A stretch of 64,000 bases of DNA, taken from the NCBI GenBank assembly GCA_017552985.1, contig JAFZNO010000087.1:1-64000 (forward strand), in the 5' to 3' direction. Source of the stretch: Lachnospiraceae bacterium (lineage in GTDB: Bacteria > Bacillota > Clostridia > Lachnospirales > Lachnospiraceae). Numbering within the stretch: position 1 is the first letter of the stretch; every line of letters begins with the position of its first letter. Shown piece by piece: positions 17,466 through 25,313 of the stretch. The notes beneath the pieces were generated by a model, which was not told the origin of the DNA, made no database searches, and saw nothing but the letters and a program-made list of their open reading frames with translations. Position numbers and translations under genes: made by a program.

Positions 17466-17683
17466 ATAATTCAAAATGTTTGTGATCGCATGCATTTAAT
17501 TGAGGATACAGACATGGACATGGTGATCATGGAGTGAGAGGAAGATTAACGAAGGATGGAACGCGGAGGTGGAGTTCTAGAAGAAAAATAAAGGAATCAG
17601 ATGAGAGTCCACTGAACGTAAAGCAGATTATAAAGAAGATAGAGAAGAATCTAATATAGGTCAAAGGCGTCTCGTAAAAATGG

Positions 17684-17749
17684 TTGACATTGACAGACTA
17701 TTATGATAGTATGGACTGCAAGAATAGTACAGACTATTATAATAGTCTG
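17684..17749 (+). promoter_or_regulatory. Promoter and twin operators of the BlaI-family operon
   Basis: TTGACA (17684-17689), 17-base spacer, TAGTAT (17707-17712). A perfect 20-bp palindrome, CAGACTATTATAATAGTCTG, occupies 17730-17749. An imperfect copy, CAGACTATTATGATAGTATG, at 17694-17713 covers the spacer and -10 box. The copies are 36 bp apart. BlaI/MecI dimers bind such AT-rich dyads, so the encoded repressor is expected to shut its own promoter. Confidence 0.8.
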
Positions 17750-17825
17750 CAAGAACAACAATAGAACCATCAAGAGTAGCACGTACAAAGTGCTGAGTGG
17801 AAGCATAACGTTTGGAGGCGGCGTG

Positions 17826-18182
17826 ATGAAAGAGAAGTTGTTTGACAGTGAGGAAAAGGTGATGGAGATCTTATGGGAGAGGGGACCGCTTTCCGCAAAA
17901 GAGGTCAGCCTGATCGCGGCAGATTCCATCGGATGGAACAAGAACACGACCTACACCGTGATCAAGAAGCTGGAGACGAAGGGCTTCCTTCGGCGTGATG
18001 AGCCGGGGTTTCTTTGCACCCCGTTAGTTACGCGGGAAGAAATGCAGAAAAAGGCAGCAACAAGCCTGCTGAACAAGGTGTTTGGAGGTTCCAGAAAAGC
18101 ACTCTTTTCCGCACTTCTGGAGGATGAGAAGCTGACGGACAAAGAGATCGAGGAGTTGCGGAAACTGATCAATGAAAGGTGA
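17826..18182 (+). CDS. BlaI/MecI/CopY family repressor
   Basis: A 118-residue winged-helix repressor. The ATG at 17826 follows GGAGGCGG; upstream in-frame codons lie in the operator region. The N-terminal half matches the family pattern (EEKVMEILWERGPLSAKEV, then NTTYTVIKKLETKGFL), and the C-terminal half is the dimerisation helix region where BlaR1-triggered cleavage occurs in known systems. Its stop overlaps the start region of the BlaR1-like gene. Targets likely include the twin palindromes upstream. No beta-lactamase gene is in the window, so the regulon is unknown. Confidence 0.9.
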   Translation: MKEKLFDSEEKVMEILWERGPLSAKEVSLIAADSIGWNKNTTYTVIKKLETKGFLRRDEPGFLCTPLVTREEMQKKAATSLLNKVFGGSRKALFSALLEDEKLTDKEIEELRKLINER

Positions 18183-18187
18183 GTCAC

Positions 18188-19111
18188 ATGCTTGGTGAGA
18201 TATTCTATTGGATTTTCAACATGAGCATTATCGCGTCCTTCATGGGGCTGCTTGTCATGGCGGTCAGGAAAACAAACCTGCTTCCGAAAAGGGGTCTTGT
18301 GTTCCTGTGGATCATTCCGGCGGTGCGCGGGTGCATTCCATTTGGGATCAGCAGCCGTTACAGCCTGATGTCCCTGATCTCAAGGCTGACCACAAGGACC
18401 ATCACGGTGTTTCAGCCCTCGGAGGAGATCAAGTTGTCCATGACAAACGCGGTCATGGCAGCGGAATCTTATTTCCCCATCACCTACAGGGAAAACCGGC
18501 TGGAGGTGATCTTTGAGGTCGCGGCGTTTCTTTGGATCATCATCGCGACGGCACTTCTGATCACTCTTGCGATCCTGTACGTCACGACGAAACGCGAGGT
18601 GCGGGACGCGGAGAAAACGGAGCAGGGATTCTATTTGTCTGAGAAGGTGAGCGGACCTGCCGTATATGGGATCCTAAGGCCACGGATTCTATTGCCGGCG
18701 GGGTACGTGAAGAAGGAAGGCGTGGACCTGAAATATGTGTTGCAGCATGAAAAGACCCATATCCGAAGGGGCGACAATCTGTGGAGAATGCTTGGCTTTT
18801 TCCTTGCCGTCGTGCACTGGTTCAATCCCCTTTCTTGGATCTTTCTGAAGGCATTTTTGGGGGACGTGGAGATGGCTTGTGACGAGGCCGCGATCGCGAA
18901 ATATGAGGAAAAAGACCGCAAGGAATATGCGCGAACGCTCCTTGACTGCGCGCAGGGGAAAAGCTTGTTTGTATCAGCGTTCGGCGGCGCAAAGGTCCGC
19001 ACCCGCATTGAAAACATTCTGTCCTATCGAAAAATGACGATACTGTCATCTGCCGGATTTACGGCGCTTATCATAGCCCTGCTGTACGTCCTGTTGACAA
19101 ATGCAGGCTGA
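18188..19111 (+). CDS. BlaR1-like M56 family metalloprotease sensor
   Basis: A membrane protein of about 307 residues with four hydrophobic helices and the zinc-protease motif HEKTH at about 187-191, followed by the conserved ACDEAA element. This is the BlaR1/MecR1 protease part without the C-terminal penicillin-binding sensor domain, so the trigger is not necessarily a beta-lactam. AAAGGTGAG precedes the ATG; a GTG at 18179 is an alternative. It presumably cleaves the BlaI-like repressor. The third gene of the operon may supply the sensing or effector part. Confidence 0.85.
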   Translation: MLGEIFYWIFNMSIIASFMGLLVMAVRKTNLLPKRGLVFLWIIPAVRGCIPFGISSRYSLMSLISRLTTRTITVFQPSEEIKLSMTNAVMAAESYFPITYRENRLEVIFEVAAFLWIIIATALLITLAILYVTTKREVRDAEKTEQGFYLSEKVSGPAVYGILRPRILLPAGYVKKEGVDLKYVLQHEKTHIRRGDNLWRMLGFFLAVVHWFNPLSWIFLKAFLGDVEMACDEAAIAKYEEKDRKEYARTLLDCAQGKSLFVSAFGGAKVRTRIENILSYRKMTILSSAGFTALIIALLYVLLTNAG

Positions 19112-19124
19112 GGAAAGGAAGCTT

Positions 19125-20102
19125 ATGAAAGATCGGAATTATCGCAGATATTATGTGTTTGCACTGCTCTTGGTCGCATTGTTGTCGGCTTATCCAATTT
19201 ACATGGGGATCCACGTGCTCGTGAAAATGACGCAGGACGGATTGATCCCAAAGGACGAGTATCCGAAGTATGTCATTCCGTACACGCCGATCGCAGTGGC
19301 GCTCATCGCCGGCGTCCTTTTGATCCCGGTATTGCAGGCATTTTTCAAGAAATTGGATTTTGTGTTTGGAGTCGTTATTTCCGTGGCGATCTTCTTTGTC
19401 TGTGAGCACGTGATGGAGACAAAGGTTCTGGTGCAGACGACAAAGATCTCGCTTGTCGGCTGGCAAATGTCCCTTTGCTACGTGCCGCCGGAAGAATTCC
19501 AGACAAGAACTTGGGAGGCGGTTGACGTGTTGCTTGGCGGTTACAATCCAGCTTTCAAGCTACACTTTTATCTGATCTCCGTCGTGATCGTCGCCTCGCT
19601 TTTAAATTGTTTTTACGGTTTCGCGAAAACGATCCGCACGGGAAATTATGGCAGAACGAAAGCGCTGATCCTGCAGGCGGTGGCTGCAGTCATCTTTCTG
19701 GCAATGTGCATCTGGGCATGCTTCACGGCGTTCTATCGCACGGGCGAGTTGATCGTTTCTCCCATCTCCGCATCGCTCATGATGGTATTCTTTGCGCTTC
19801 TTGGAATTACCATGGGTTTGTTTGCAGGGTCTTTCGCGCTCGGGAAAAAGAAGCTCTTTTCCGTGATCGTTCCTTCGGTCATCGCCATGGCGGTCACCAT
19901 CGTCATGTACGTGGGCGAGACCATTTTGTTAAACGGCAACCTGTACCGCTTTGGAAAAGGTTTTCTGTTCCAAGGCTTGGGAAAAGCCGTGGTTGCGCCG
20001 GCCGACGTGCTGGTCATTCTGGCCTCCGGCGTGATCACGCTCCTCATCTGCCAGATGGTAAACCGCGAGAAGAAAATTCATGGAGAAAAAAAGTCCAAGT
20101 AG
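19125..20102 (+). CDS. Polytopic membrane protein of the BlaI/BlaR1 operon
   Basis: A protein of about 325 residues with eight or so membrane helices and no recognised family motif. The ATG at 19125 has GGAAAGG upstream; an in-frame ATG at 19101 lacks one. It begins 13 bases after the BlaR1-like gene and is the last gene before the repeat-rich region, so it is likely the output or co-sensor of the repressor/protease pair. Several Tyr-Val junctions here use ATGT (19150, 19267), unlike most of the window. Confidence 0.65.
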   Translation: MKDRNYRRYYVFALLLVALLSAYPIYMGIHVLVKMTQDGLIPKDEYPKYVIPYTPIAVALIAGVLLIPVLQAFFKKLDFVFGVVISVAIFFVCEHVMETKVLVQTTKISLVGWQMSLCYVPPEEFQTRTWEAVDVLLGGYNPAFKLHFYLISVVIVASLLNCFYGFAKTIRTGNYGRTKALILQAVAAVIFLAMCIWACFTAFYRTGELIVSPISASLMMVFFALLGITMGLFAGSFALGKKKLFSVIVPSVIAMAVTIVMYVGETILLNGNLYRFGKGFLFQGLGKAVVAPADVLVILASGVITLLICQMVNREKKIHGEKKSK

Positions 20103-20137
20103 GAAGCCTTAAAAAAACTTCAAAAAACTTCGATAAG

Positions 20138-20280
20138 AAATCCCAATAAGAAGCCTTAATAAGAAATCCTAGTAAGAAATCCCAAAAAGAAGTCCCAATA
20201 AGAAGACTTAATAAGAAATCCCAATAAGAAATCCTAGTAAGAAGACTTAATTAGTAACTACAATAAGGAGCTTCATTAAA
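20138..20280. repeat. Degenerate 13-bp tandem array, 11 copies
   Basis: Eleven head-to-tail copies of a 13-bp unit close to AAATCCCAATAAG, with variants such as AAGACTTAATAAG and AAATCCTAGTAAG. Phase is exact from 20138 to 20280. It lies between the membrane-protein stop and the terminator at 20310, so it would form the 3' untranslated tail of the BlaI operon transcript. Confidence 0.75.
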
Positions 20281-20309
20281 ACGTCAAATAAGATTATACG
20301 GTCATTGAT

Positions 20310-20353
20310 ACCCTGCTAACCGTGAAAAAGAACGGTTTGCAGGGTGTTTTTTT
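20310..20353 (+). terminator. Intrinsic terminator of the BlaI/BlaR1 operon
   Basis: Stem ACCCTGCTAACCGT / ACGGTTTGCAGGGT with a short A-rich loop and seven T. The 3' arm is identical over 13 bases (ACGGTTTGCAGGG) to that of the guaA terminator at 52274. Confidence 0.85.
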
Positions 20354-20504
20354 ACCGTTTGTGCGCCGAAAACTGCCGCTTACGTCAAAACCATTTTCTT
20401 GTGAAGCAGGGTGATATATAGTGATCTCAGATCAAGAAAACAGAAAAGGAAACCTGGTTGATCGCATAAGAAAACATATCTTCCCTTCGCGGGAACGAAT
20501 CATT

Positions 20505-20822
20505 GGAAAAGATTACGGGCGAAAAGAAGAAAATGTGAAAACCGCCCGTAAGGAATTGGAAAAGATTACGGGCGGAAAGAAGAAAATGTGAAAACCGCCC
20601 GTAGAGTATTGGAAAAGATTACGGGCGGAAAGAAGAAAATGTGAAAACCGCCCGTAAGGAATCGGAAAAGACTACGGGCGGAAAGAAGAAAATGTGAAAA
20701 CCACCCGTAGAGTATTGGAAAAGACTACGGGCGGAAAGAAGAAAATGGGAAAACCGCCCGTAAGGAATTGGAAAAGACTACGGGCGAAAACATAAAAACG
20801 GGGAAAACGCCCGTAAGGTATC
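20505..20822. repeat. Six tandem 53-bp units, each with a GC-rich palindrome
   Basis: Six head-to-tail 53-bp units start at 20505, 20558, 20611, 20664, 20717 and 20770. Each reads GGAAAAGAYT, then ACGGGCGG, a purine-rich loop of about 19 bases, CCGCCCGT, and an 8-base linker. The linker alternates between AAGGAATY and AGAGTATT in units 1-5, so the array may have grown in two-unit steps. In unit 6 both stem arms lose the same terminal pair and the loop changes, yet the hairpin survives. The region 20354-20999 otherwise holds only a 15-bp repeat. A minus-strand open frame across it is low-complexity and not credible. Confidence 0.85.
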
Positions 20823-20860
20823 AGGAAATGAGGTGAACGACAGAAAGTAACGTAACGGAG

Positions 20861-20965
20861 AAGAACATAATAGAAAAGAACATAATAGAAAAGAACATAA
20901 TAGTAAAGAACATAATAGAAAAGAACGTAATAGAGAAGAACGTAATAGTAAAGAACGTAATAAAA
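20861..20965. repeat. 15-bp tandem array, seven copies
   Basis: Seven copies of AAGAACRTAATAGWA with exact 15-bp phase (GAAC at 20863, 20878, 20893, 20908, 20923, 20938 and 20953). Copies 1-4 contain ACAT and copies 5-7 contain ACGT at the same place. It ends about 35 bp before the ABC ATPase start and would be in its leader. Confidence 0.8.
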
Positions 20966-20999
20966 AGAAGGACATGGAGAAGAAAGGAATGGAAAAGAA

Positions 21000-21749
21000 A
21001 TGAAAAACATGATCGTCTTAGAGAATCTCTCGAAGAACTATGGAGTGAAGAAGGCTGTTGACAATATCAATCTAACCGTCAAGGAAGGGGAGATGCTCTC
21101 GCTCCTTGGCGTAAACGGGGCGGGCAAGTCGACCACGATCAAAATGCTGTCCTGTCTGACGAAACCCAGTGGCGGAACGGCCATGATCGACGGCCGGGAC
21201 GTGGTAAAGGAGCAGGACCGGGTGAAGGAAATTGTCGGGGTTTCCACCCAGGACACCGCCATCGCAAGGAACCTTACGGTGGAAGAAAACCTGTCATTCA
21301 TGGCGGGGATTTACCTTGATCCCAAGGCGTATGACAAGAAAAAGAGGAAGGAGCGGGTGGAGGAGATCATCCGGGATTTTAAGCTGGATGAGGTCCGCCG
21401 CACCAAGTCCGGCAAGCTTTCGGGCGGCTGGCAGAGACGCCTTTCCATCGCCATGGCCATGATCGGCAATCCCAAGGTGATCCTACTGGACGAGCCGACG
21501 CTGGGGCTTGACGTGCTTGCCAGAAGAGAGCTTTGGCGCGAGATCGAGAAGATCAAAAAGAACAGAACAATCATATTGACGACGCATTACATGGAGGAGG
21601 CCGAGGCGCTGGCCGACAAGATCGCGATCATGATCGAGGGGAAAATCGTCATGGCGGGAAGCTTAGCGGAACTTGAAGAAAAGACGGGGCAGAAGGGCCT
21701 GGAAAACGTGTTTGTGTCAGTTGCGGAAGGAGAATGGAAACATGAATAG
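21000..21749 (+). CDS. ABC transporter ATP-binding protein (ABC-2 type)
   Basis: A 249-residue ATPase of the drug/antibiotic-export class: Walker A GVNGAGKST, signature LSGGWQRR (the usual Gln is Trp), Walker B VILLDEPTLGLD and switch His in TTHYMEEAE. The permease gene overlaps its last 8 bases. With the LytTR and DUF3021 genes downstream it forms a set often seen in Firmicutes, in which the regulator controls the exporter. An in-frame ATG at 21009 is an alternative start. The long repeat arrays upstream are its likely leader. Confidence 0.9.
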   Translation: MKNMIVLENLSKNYGVKKAVDNINLTVKEGEMLSLLGVNGAGKSTTIKMLSCLTKPSGGTAMIDGRDVVKEQDRVKEIVGVSTQDTAIARNLTVEENLSFMAGIYLDPKAYDKKKRKERVEEIIRDFKLDEVRRTKSGKLSGGWQRRLSIAMAMIGNPKVILLDEPTLGLDVLARRELWREIEKIKKNRTIILTTHYMEEAEALADKIAIMIEGKIVMAGSLAELEEKTGQKGLENVFVSVAEGEWKHE

Positions 21750-22509
21750 AACGTTACAATTTGCAAAGAGAAATTTGATCGAGCTCTCCAGGGACGTGCT
21801 CGGATATATATTCTGCATCGCATTTCCGATCTTGATGCTGATCGTCATGTCGGTGGTCAATGACAGCATCCCCAAAGAGGCGGGCATGACAACCTTTCGC
21901 ATCGACAATTTGGCGGGCGGGATCATCGTTTTTGGACAGACCTTTGTCATGCTGTTTACTGCCATTTTGGTTGCGACGGACAGGAGCACGTCCTTCCTTT
22001 TGAGGCTATTTTCATCTCCGATGAAGAGCAAGGATTATACGAACGGATATATTCTTCCCATGATCCTCATCAGCATCATCCAGGCCATCGTGATCGTGAT
22101 CGCGTCAGGCGTGACCGCAATGATTTCGGGCGTGGAGATAAAGCTGGAGGGACTTCTTTTGGTGATTTTCCTCAGCATTCCCTCCGCCATCATGTTCTTG
22201 TCCATTGGCTTGATCTTCGGGTCACTGCTCAACGAGAAATCAGCGCCCGGCGTGTGCTCCGTCATTGTCTCCGCCGGAACGTTTTTGGGCGGCGTGTTCT
22301 TTGACGCGGAAGGCGTGGGGGGACCGATCCTCAAGGTTTGCAATAGCCTGCCGTTCCTGTATTGTACAAGGGTTGCCAGAAGTACCATTCACATGGATTT
22401 CCAGTGGGAGACCTTTGGAAAGTCCCTTCTCATCGTTTCGCTCACGGCAATGGCGATGGTCACGCTTGCCGTATGGACCTTCCGTTGCAGAATGAAGGCA
22501 GACCAGTAA
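21742..22509 (+). CDS. ABC-2 type transporter permease
   Basis: A 255-residue membrane protein with six hydrophobic helices typical of ABC-2 permeases. The ATG at 21742, preceded by GAAGGAG, lies inside the end of the ATPase gene. It should form the membrane pore of the exporter with the ATPase as dimer partner. The substrate is unknown; related systems export antimicrobial peptides or drugs. After the stop comes a direct repeat and an internal promoter for the regulator gene. Confidence 0.85.
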   Translation: MNRTLQFAKRNLIELSRDVLGYIFCIAFPILMLIVMSVVNDSIPKEAGMTTFRIDNLAGGIIVFGQTFVMLFTAILVATDRSTSFLLRLFSSPMKSKDYTNGYILPMILISIIQAIVIVIASGVTAMISGVEIKLEGLLLVIFLSIPSAIMFLSIGLIFGSLLNEKSAPGVCSVIVSAGTFLGGVFFDAEGVGGPILKVCNSLPFLYCTRVARSTIHMDFQWETFGKSLLIVSLTAMAMVTLAVWTFRCRMKADQ

Positions 22510-22510
22510 A

Positions 22511-22560
22511 TGCGCAATTGTAAATACGCAATTGTAAATGCCGTTCAAATATTCTATACT
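22511..22560 (+). promoter_or_regulatory. Tandem repeat and promoter before the LytTR gene
   Basis: Two adjacent 14-bp copies, TGCGCAATTGTAAA (22511-22524) and TACGCAATTGTAAA (22525-22538), resemble the paired direct repeats bound by LytTR proteins. The second copy supplies a -35-like TTGTAA (22532-22537), followed by a 17-base spacer and TATACT (22555-22560). The encoded LytTR protein probably acts here. Confidence 0.65.
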
Positions 22561-22642
22561 TAATCTTGAAGGAATCCAGGTCATGAGAGGTGCCATGGGG
22601 CATTTTTGGATCCGGGACAGCTGGATGAGGTGAGGTATCAGG

Positions 22643-23098
22643 GTGCAGATCAAATCCGAGATCAACGAAAAATATAAGGAATTGGAAGTTCACGTATGTC
22701 ATGACGTGATGAACGAGGAAGTGAAGAGCGTCATGGGGCAGTTGCATGCCCTTTTTGACGCGTCACTGACGGGAACGGACGAGGTTGGAAACCGTTGCGT
22801 GATCAAGCCGGCGGAAGTCATTTCCTTCTATGCGGAGGGACAGCGCGTCATGGCCATGGTCGATAAGAAAAAGTATGTCATTTCCAAGAAGCTCTATGAG
22901 CTTGAAAAAGAATATGAACCCTTGTGCTTTGTCCGGATTTCCAAGTCGGAGATCGTAAATTACAAGAAAATCCGGAGCCTCGACGTGAGTCTCACGGGAA
23001 CGATCAAGGTGATCATGAAAAACGGATACGAGACCTATACCTCCCGGAGAAACGTGTCAAAGCTCAAGGAGCTTTTGCTGCGGGGAAAGAAGTCATGA
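22643..23098 (+). CDS. LytTR-family DNA-binding regulator
   Basis: A 151-residue cytoplasmic protein starting at GTG (22643). The C-terminal 95 residues form a LytTR DNA-binding domain (VISFYAEGQRVMAMVDKKKY, CFVRISKSEIVNYKKI, YTSRRNVSKLKEL); the N-terminal 50 residues have no receiver domain. This short LytTR type is nearly always followed by a DUF3021 membrane protein, as here, and the pair may work as a membrane-controlled switch. The likely operator is the tandem repeat about 85-130 bases upstream. Confidence 0.9.
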   Translation: MQIKSEINEKYKELEVHVCHDVMNEEVKSVMGQLHALFDASLTGTDEVGNRCVIKPAEVISFYAEGQRVMAMVDKKKYVISKKLYELEKEYEPLCFVRISKSEIVNYKKIRSLDVSLTGTIKVIMKNGYETYTSRRNVSKLKELLLRGKKS

Positions 23099-23158
23099 GC
23101 TGCCGGGATTGCAAATGAGGAAAAACGCGGGAATCCGTAAGGAAGGGGTAATTCAGTT

Positions 23159-23629
23159 ATGATAAAAGGCATATTAAAAAACGGGGCCATCAGTTTTGCC
23201 ATCGGTTCTTTTTCGGGACTTCTGGTGAATTTGATCATAGACGTGGTGGCGCATGCCATGGGCGCCGAGAATTTTAGCTCCATCTCGCCCAGCTTTCAGG
23301 CGCTGTTTCCCACGTCTGCCATGGCTGCTTACGTCAACGTGCTTTTGTACGGATGCATCAGCGCGTCCTTCGCCGTCATGACCTTTATCTACGACGTCGA
23401 AAGGATCGGATTCGTGATCCAAAGCATCATTTATTTTTTGACCACGAGTGCAGCGTGCCTCTTGATCACCATGCTTTTATGGCAGCTCCAACATTATCCC
23501 GCGGCACTTTTTGGGACGCTTACCTGTTACGCCCTGACGCACGTGATCATGATCACCATGGCTTACAAGAAGCTCCGGAAGGACGTAAGTGAGATCAACC
23601 AGGAGTTATTGCCGGTGGACGCAGAATAA
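23159..23629 (+). CDS. DUF3021 family membrane protein
   Basis: A 156-residue protein with four membrane helices matching the DUF3021 family by length, helix spacing and gene order after a LytTR gene. In studied LytTR regulatory pairs the membrane partner inhibits the regulator; that role is inferred here. The ribosome site is AAGGGG. Last gene of the ABC/LytTR unit; no clear terminator follows. Confidence 0.8.
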   Translation: MIKGILKNGAISFAIGSFSGLLVNLIIDVVAHAMGAENFSSISPSFQALFPTSAMAAYVNVLLYGCISASFAVMTFIYDVERIGFVIQSIIYFLTTSAACLLITMLLWQLQHYPAALFGTLTCYALTHVIMITMAYKKLRKDVSEINQELLPVDAE

Positions 23630-23773
23630 AAGTCATTTTGAAGCTTTTTCGTAAATTGAGAAAATATAACGTAAATAATTTTCATTTTTTTTGTAACGCC
23701 GGGTGGGCTTTTGTAGGCTATTAAGGGTGAGAAGCAAATCTTCAAATACAAATTAGCCAAAGGAGCTCATAAA

Positions 23774-24232
23774 ATGAAAAGTAAAGTGATTGTAGGATTA
23801 TTGACGTGCATGATGGTGATGGCAGCTTTGACGTGTGGCACCGCATGCGGAAAGGAAACAGAAGACGTTTCCTCCAACGTACGGGTTGAGGCAACGAAAA
23901 TTGTTAGTGAGAACAAGGACGAAGGTACTGCGCAAGGTGAAGCGGGCATGGTAAGCGAAGACGGCGAAAAGAACGCGGAAAGTGCCGTTCCCTCAGGCGT
24001 GTACGTCAGATTATACACGGAGGAATTCATGGGTGAGGAAGTCACCTCAGAGTTTTATTATACCTTCCGTGAGGATCACACCGGTGAGGTCAGCATCCAG
24101 GACGTGGTTCCCTTTACCTGGGATGAAAGCAAGATCACGTTTGCGGATCACGAACGCAAATACGTGCTCGAGGGCAACGTTTTAAAGATCATGGAAAACG
24201 GAGACGATTTTGTGGAATACGTAAAAAAGTAA
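23774..24232 (+). CDS. Small secreted lipoprotein
   Basis: A 152-residue protein with a signal peptide and a cysteine at about 25 (CGTAC) as the likely lipidation site, an acidic linker, and a C-terminal domain of about 70 residues (YYTFREDHTGEVSIQDVVPF, WDESKITFADHERKYVLEGN). That end resembles the small beta-rich domain common in Clostridia lipoproteins of unknown role. AAAGGAG precedes the ATG. It converges with the AraC-type gene with one base between the stop codons and no room for a terminator. Confidence 0.7.
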   Translation: MKSKVIVGLLTCMMVMAALTCGTACGKETEDVSSNVRVEATKIVSENKDEGTAQGEAGMVSEDGEKNAESAVPSGVYVRLYTEEFMGEEVTSEFYYTFREDHTGEVSIQDVVPFTWDESKITFADHERKYVLEGNVLKIMENGDDFVEYVKK

Positions 24233-24233
24233 A

Positions 24234-25106
24234 TCATGGCTTGGCACCGTGCAGTTTGCGGTACGATGACGGTGACACGTGATGGAATTTCTGGAACGCA
24301 TTCGAAAAATGCTCCGGGGAGGAATATCCCAAAGTAGCGGAGACGGAGGCAATGCTGTTCGACGGATCCTGCAGTAAAAGGCAGGCGGCGGACATGCGTG
24401 CCTCCGTTTTTTTCTGGGCGAACGTCTTGTTATAGTGCTTGAGAAGAAGTCGCTCCGTCTGTCGGATCCCGAGATTTACCATGGATGCCAGCTTTGGCAA
24501 GGTCAAGTCCTTATAGTTATATAAAAAGGCTTCCTCGATGGTGAGGTAAGTCTGGTCAGCGGGCATCTCAAAAGAAGGTGCGGCCGAACCCTCACCCTGC
24601 AGATAGTCTTTGCGATAGTATTCCCTTGAGATCAAAAGAATGAGCTGCTGCAGGAGCGTTGGCAACACAAGTTCATAACCGATGGAGCGTTGCTCCAGCT
24701 CATTGTGGATCTGCTTCATGAGTTCGTGCATGCCAGGCGCGGCCTCACCGAACCAGAATTTTCGCTCCAGGAACTCGCGGATCAACTGCTCCTTCTTTGT
24801 GGCGGCGGTCCCCTCTGGATTTACTTGGAGATAAACGCCATACTCCGTCATGGGATCGTCAGGATCCGAAATTTGCTCGTGAAAAACGCCGGGACCCGTC
24901 ACAAAAAAGGTCCCCGGGACAACCTCATAGGTTTGCTCGTCCGTGAGCAGCTTCCCATGCCCAAAGGAAACGTAGTGCAGTTCGTAGCTGTTCTTGCTGT
25001 GGCTGTGCCGCGGGATCGGCGTGACCATTTTTTCCAAGCTGATGCTCAGCACGGTAAATTCCGTATGCTCAATCGTAAATGACAATTTCAGATTCCGGTA
25101 TTTCAT
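24234..25106 (-). CDS. AraC family transcriptional regulator
   Basis: A 290-residue regulator with an N-terminal cupin-like sensor (about 20-110, with PRHSHSKNSYELHYVSFGHG and GTFFVTGPGVFHEQ) and two C-terminal helix-turn-helix motifs of the AraC type (LTLPKLASMVNLGIRQTERL and SVSATLGYSSPEHFSNAFQK). The start at 25106 is chosen because AGAGGTAAG precedes it on the minus strand. Cupin-type AraC proteins generally sense sugars. The oxidative sugar cluster begins about 1.5 kb away, so control of that cluster is possible but not shown. Confidence 0.85.
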   Translation of the reverse strand: MKYRNLKLSFTIEHTEFTVLSISLEKMVTPIPRHSHSKNSYELHYVSFGHGKLLTDEQTYEVVPGTFFVTGPGVFHEQISDPDDPMTEYGVYLQVNPEGTAATKKEQLIREFLERKFWFGEAAPGMHELMKQIHNELEQRSIGYELVLPTLLQQLILLISREYYRKDYLQGEGSAAPSFEMPADQTYLTIEEAFLYNYKDLTLPKLASMVNLGIRQTERLLLKHYNKTFAQKKTEARMSAACLLLQDPSNSIASVSATLGYSSPEHFSNAFQKFHHVSPSSYRKLHGAKP

Positions 25107-25248
25107 GCACTTACCTCTCGTTTTCACGCATCATGAATGGAATGGTTCATGACGCTCTTCCACGACAAGAATAACATAAAATGGGAATGAATTCCATCTT
25201 TTGCCACATGGTTGCACGATAAAAGGCGTTATCGTTTGTTAGTTTCCT

Positions 25249-25278
25249 TTGCGGCATAGATTGCGAACGTGTTATAAT
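25249..25278 (+). promoter_or_regulatory. Promoter of the DUF3137 gene
   Basis: TTGCGG (25249-25254), 18-base spacer, TATAAT (25273-25278), 36 bases before the chosen start. Confidence 0.6.
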
Positions 25279-25313
25279 GAATACGTAACTGGAAATGGGG
25301 ATGGGAGGTGCGC

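Noticed and set aside
20505-20822. CRISPR array
   Set aside because: The whole 53-bp unit is conserved, including the part that would be spacer; there are no cas genes nearby.
20672-21010. 112-residue minus-strand ORF over the repeat region
   Set aside because: It is a Tyr/Leu/Phe low-complexity translation of the 15-bp array with no ribosome site or family similarity.
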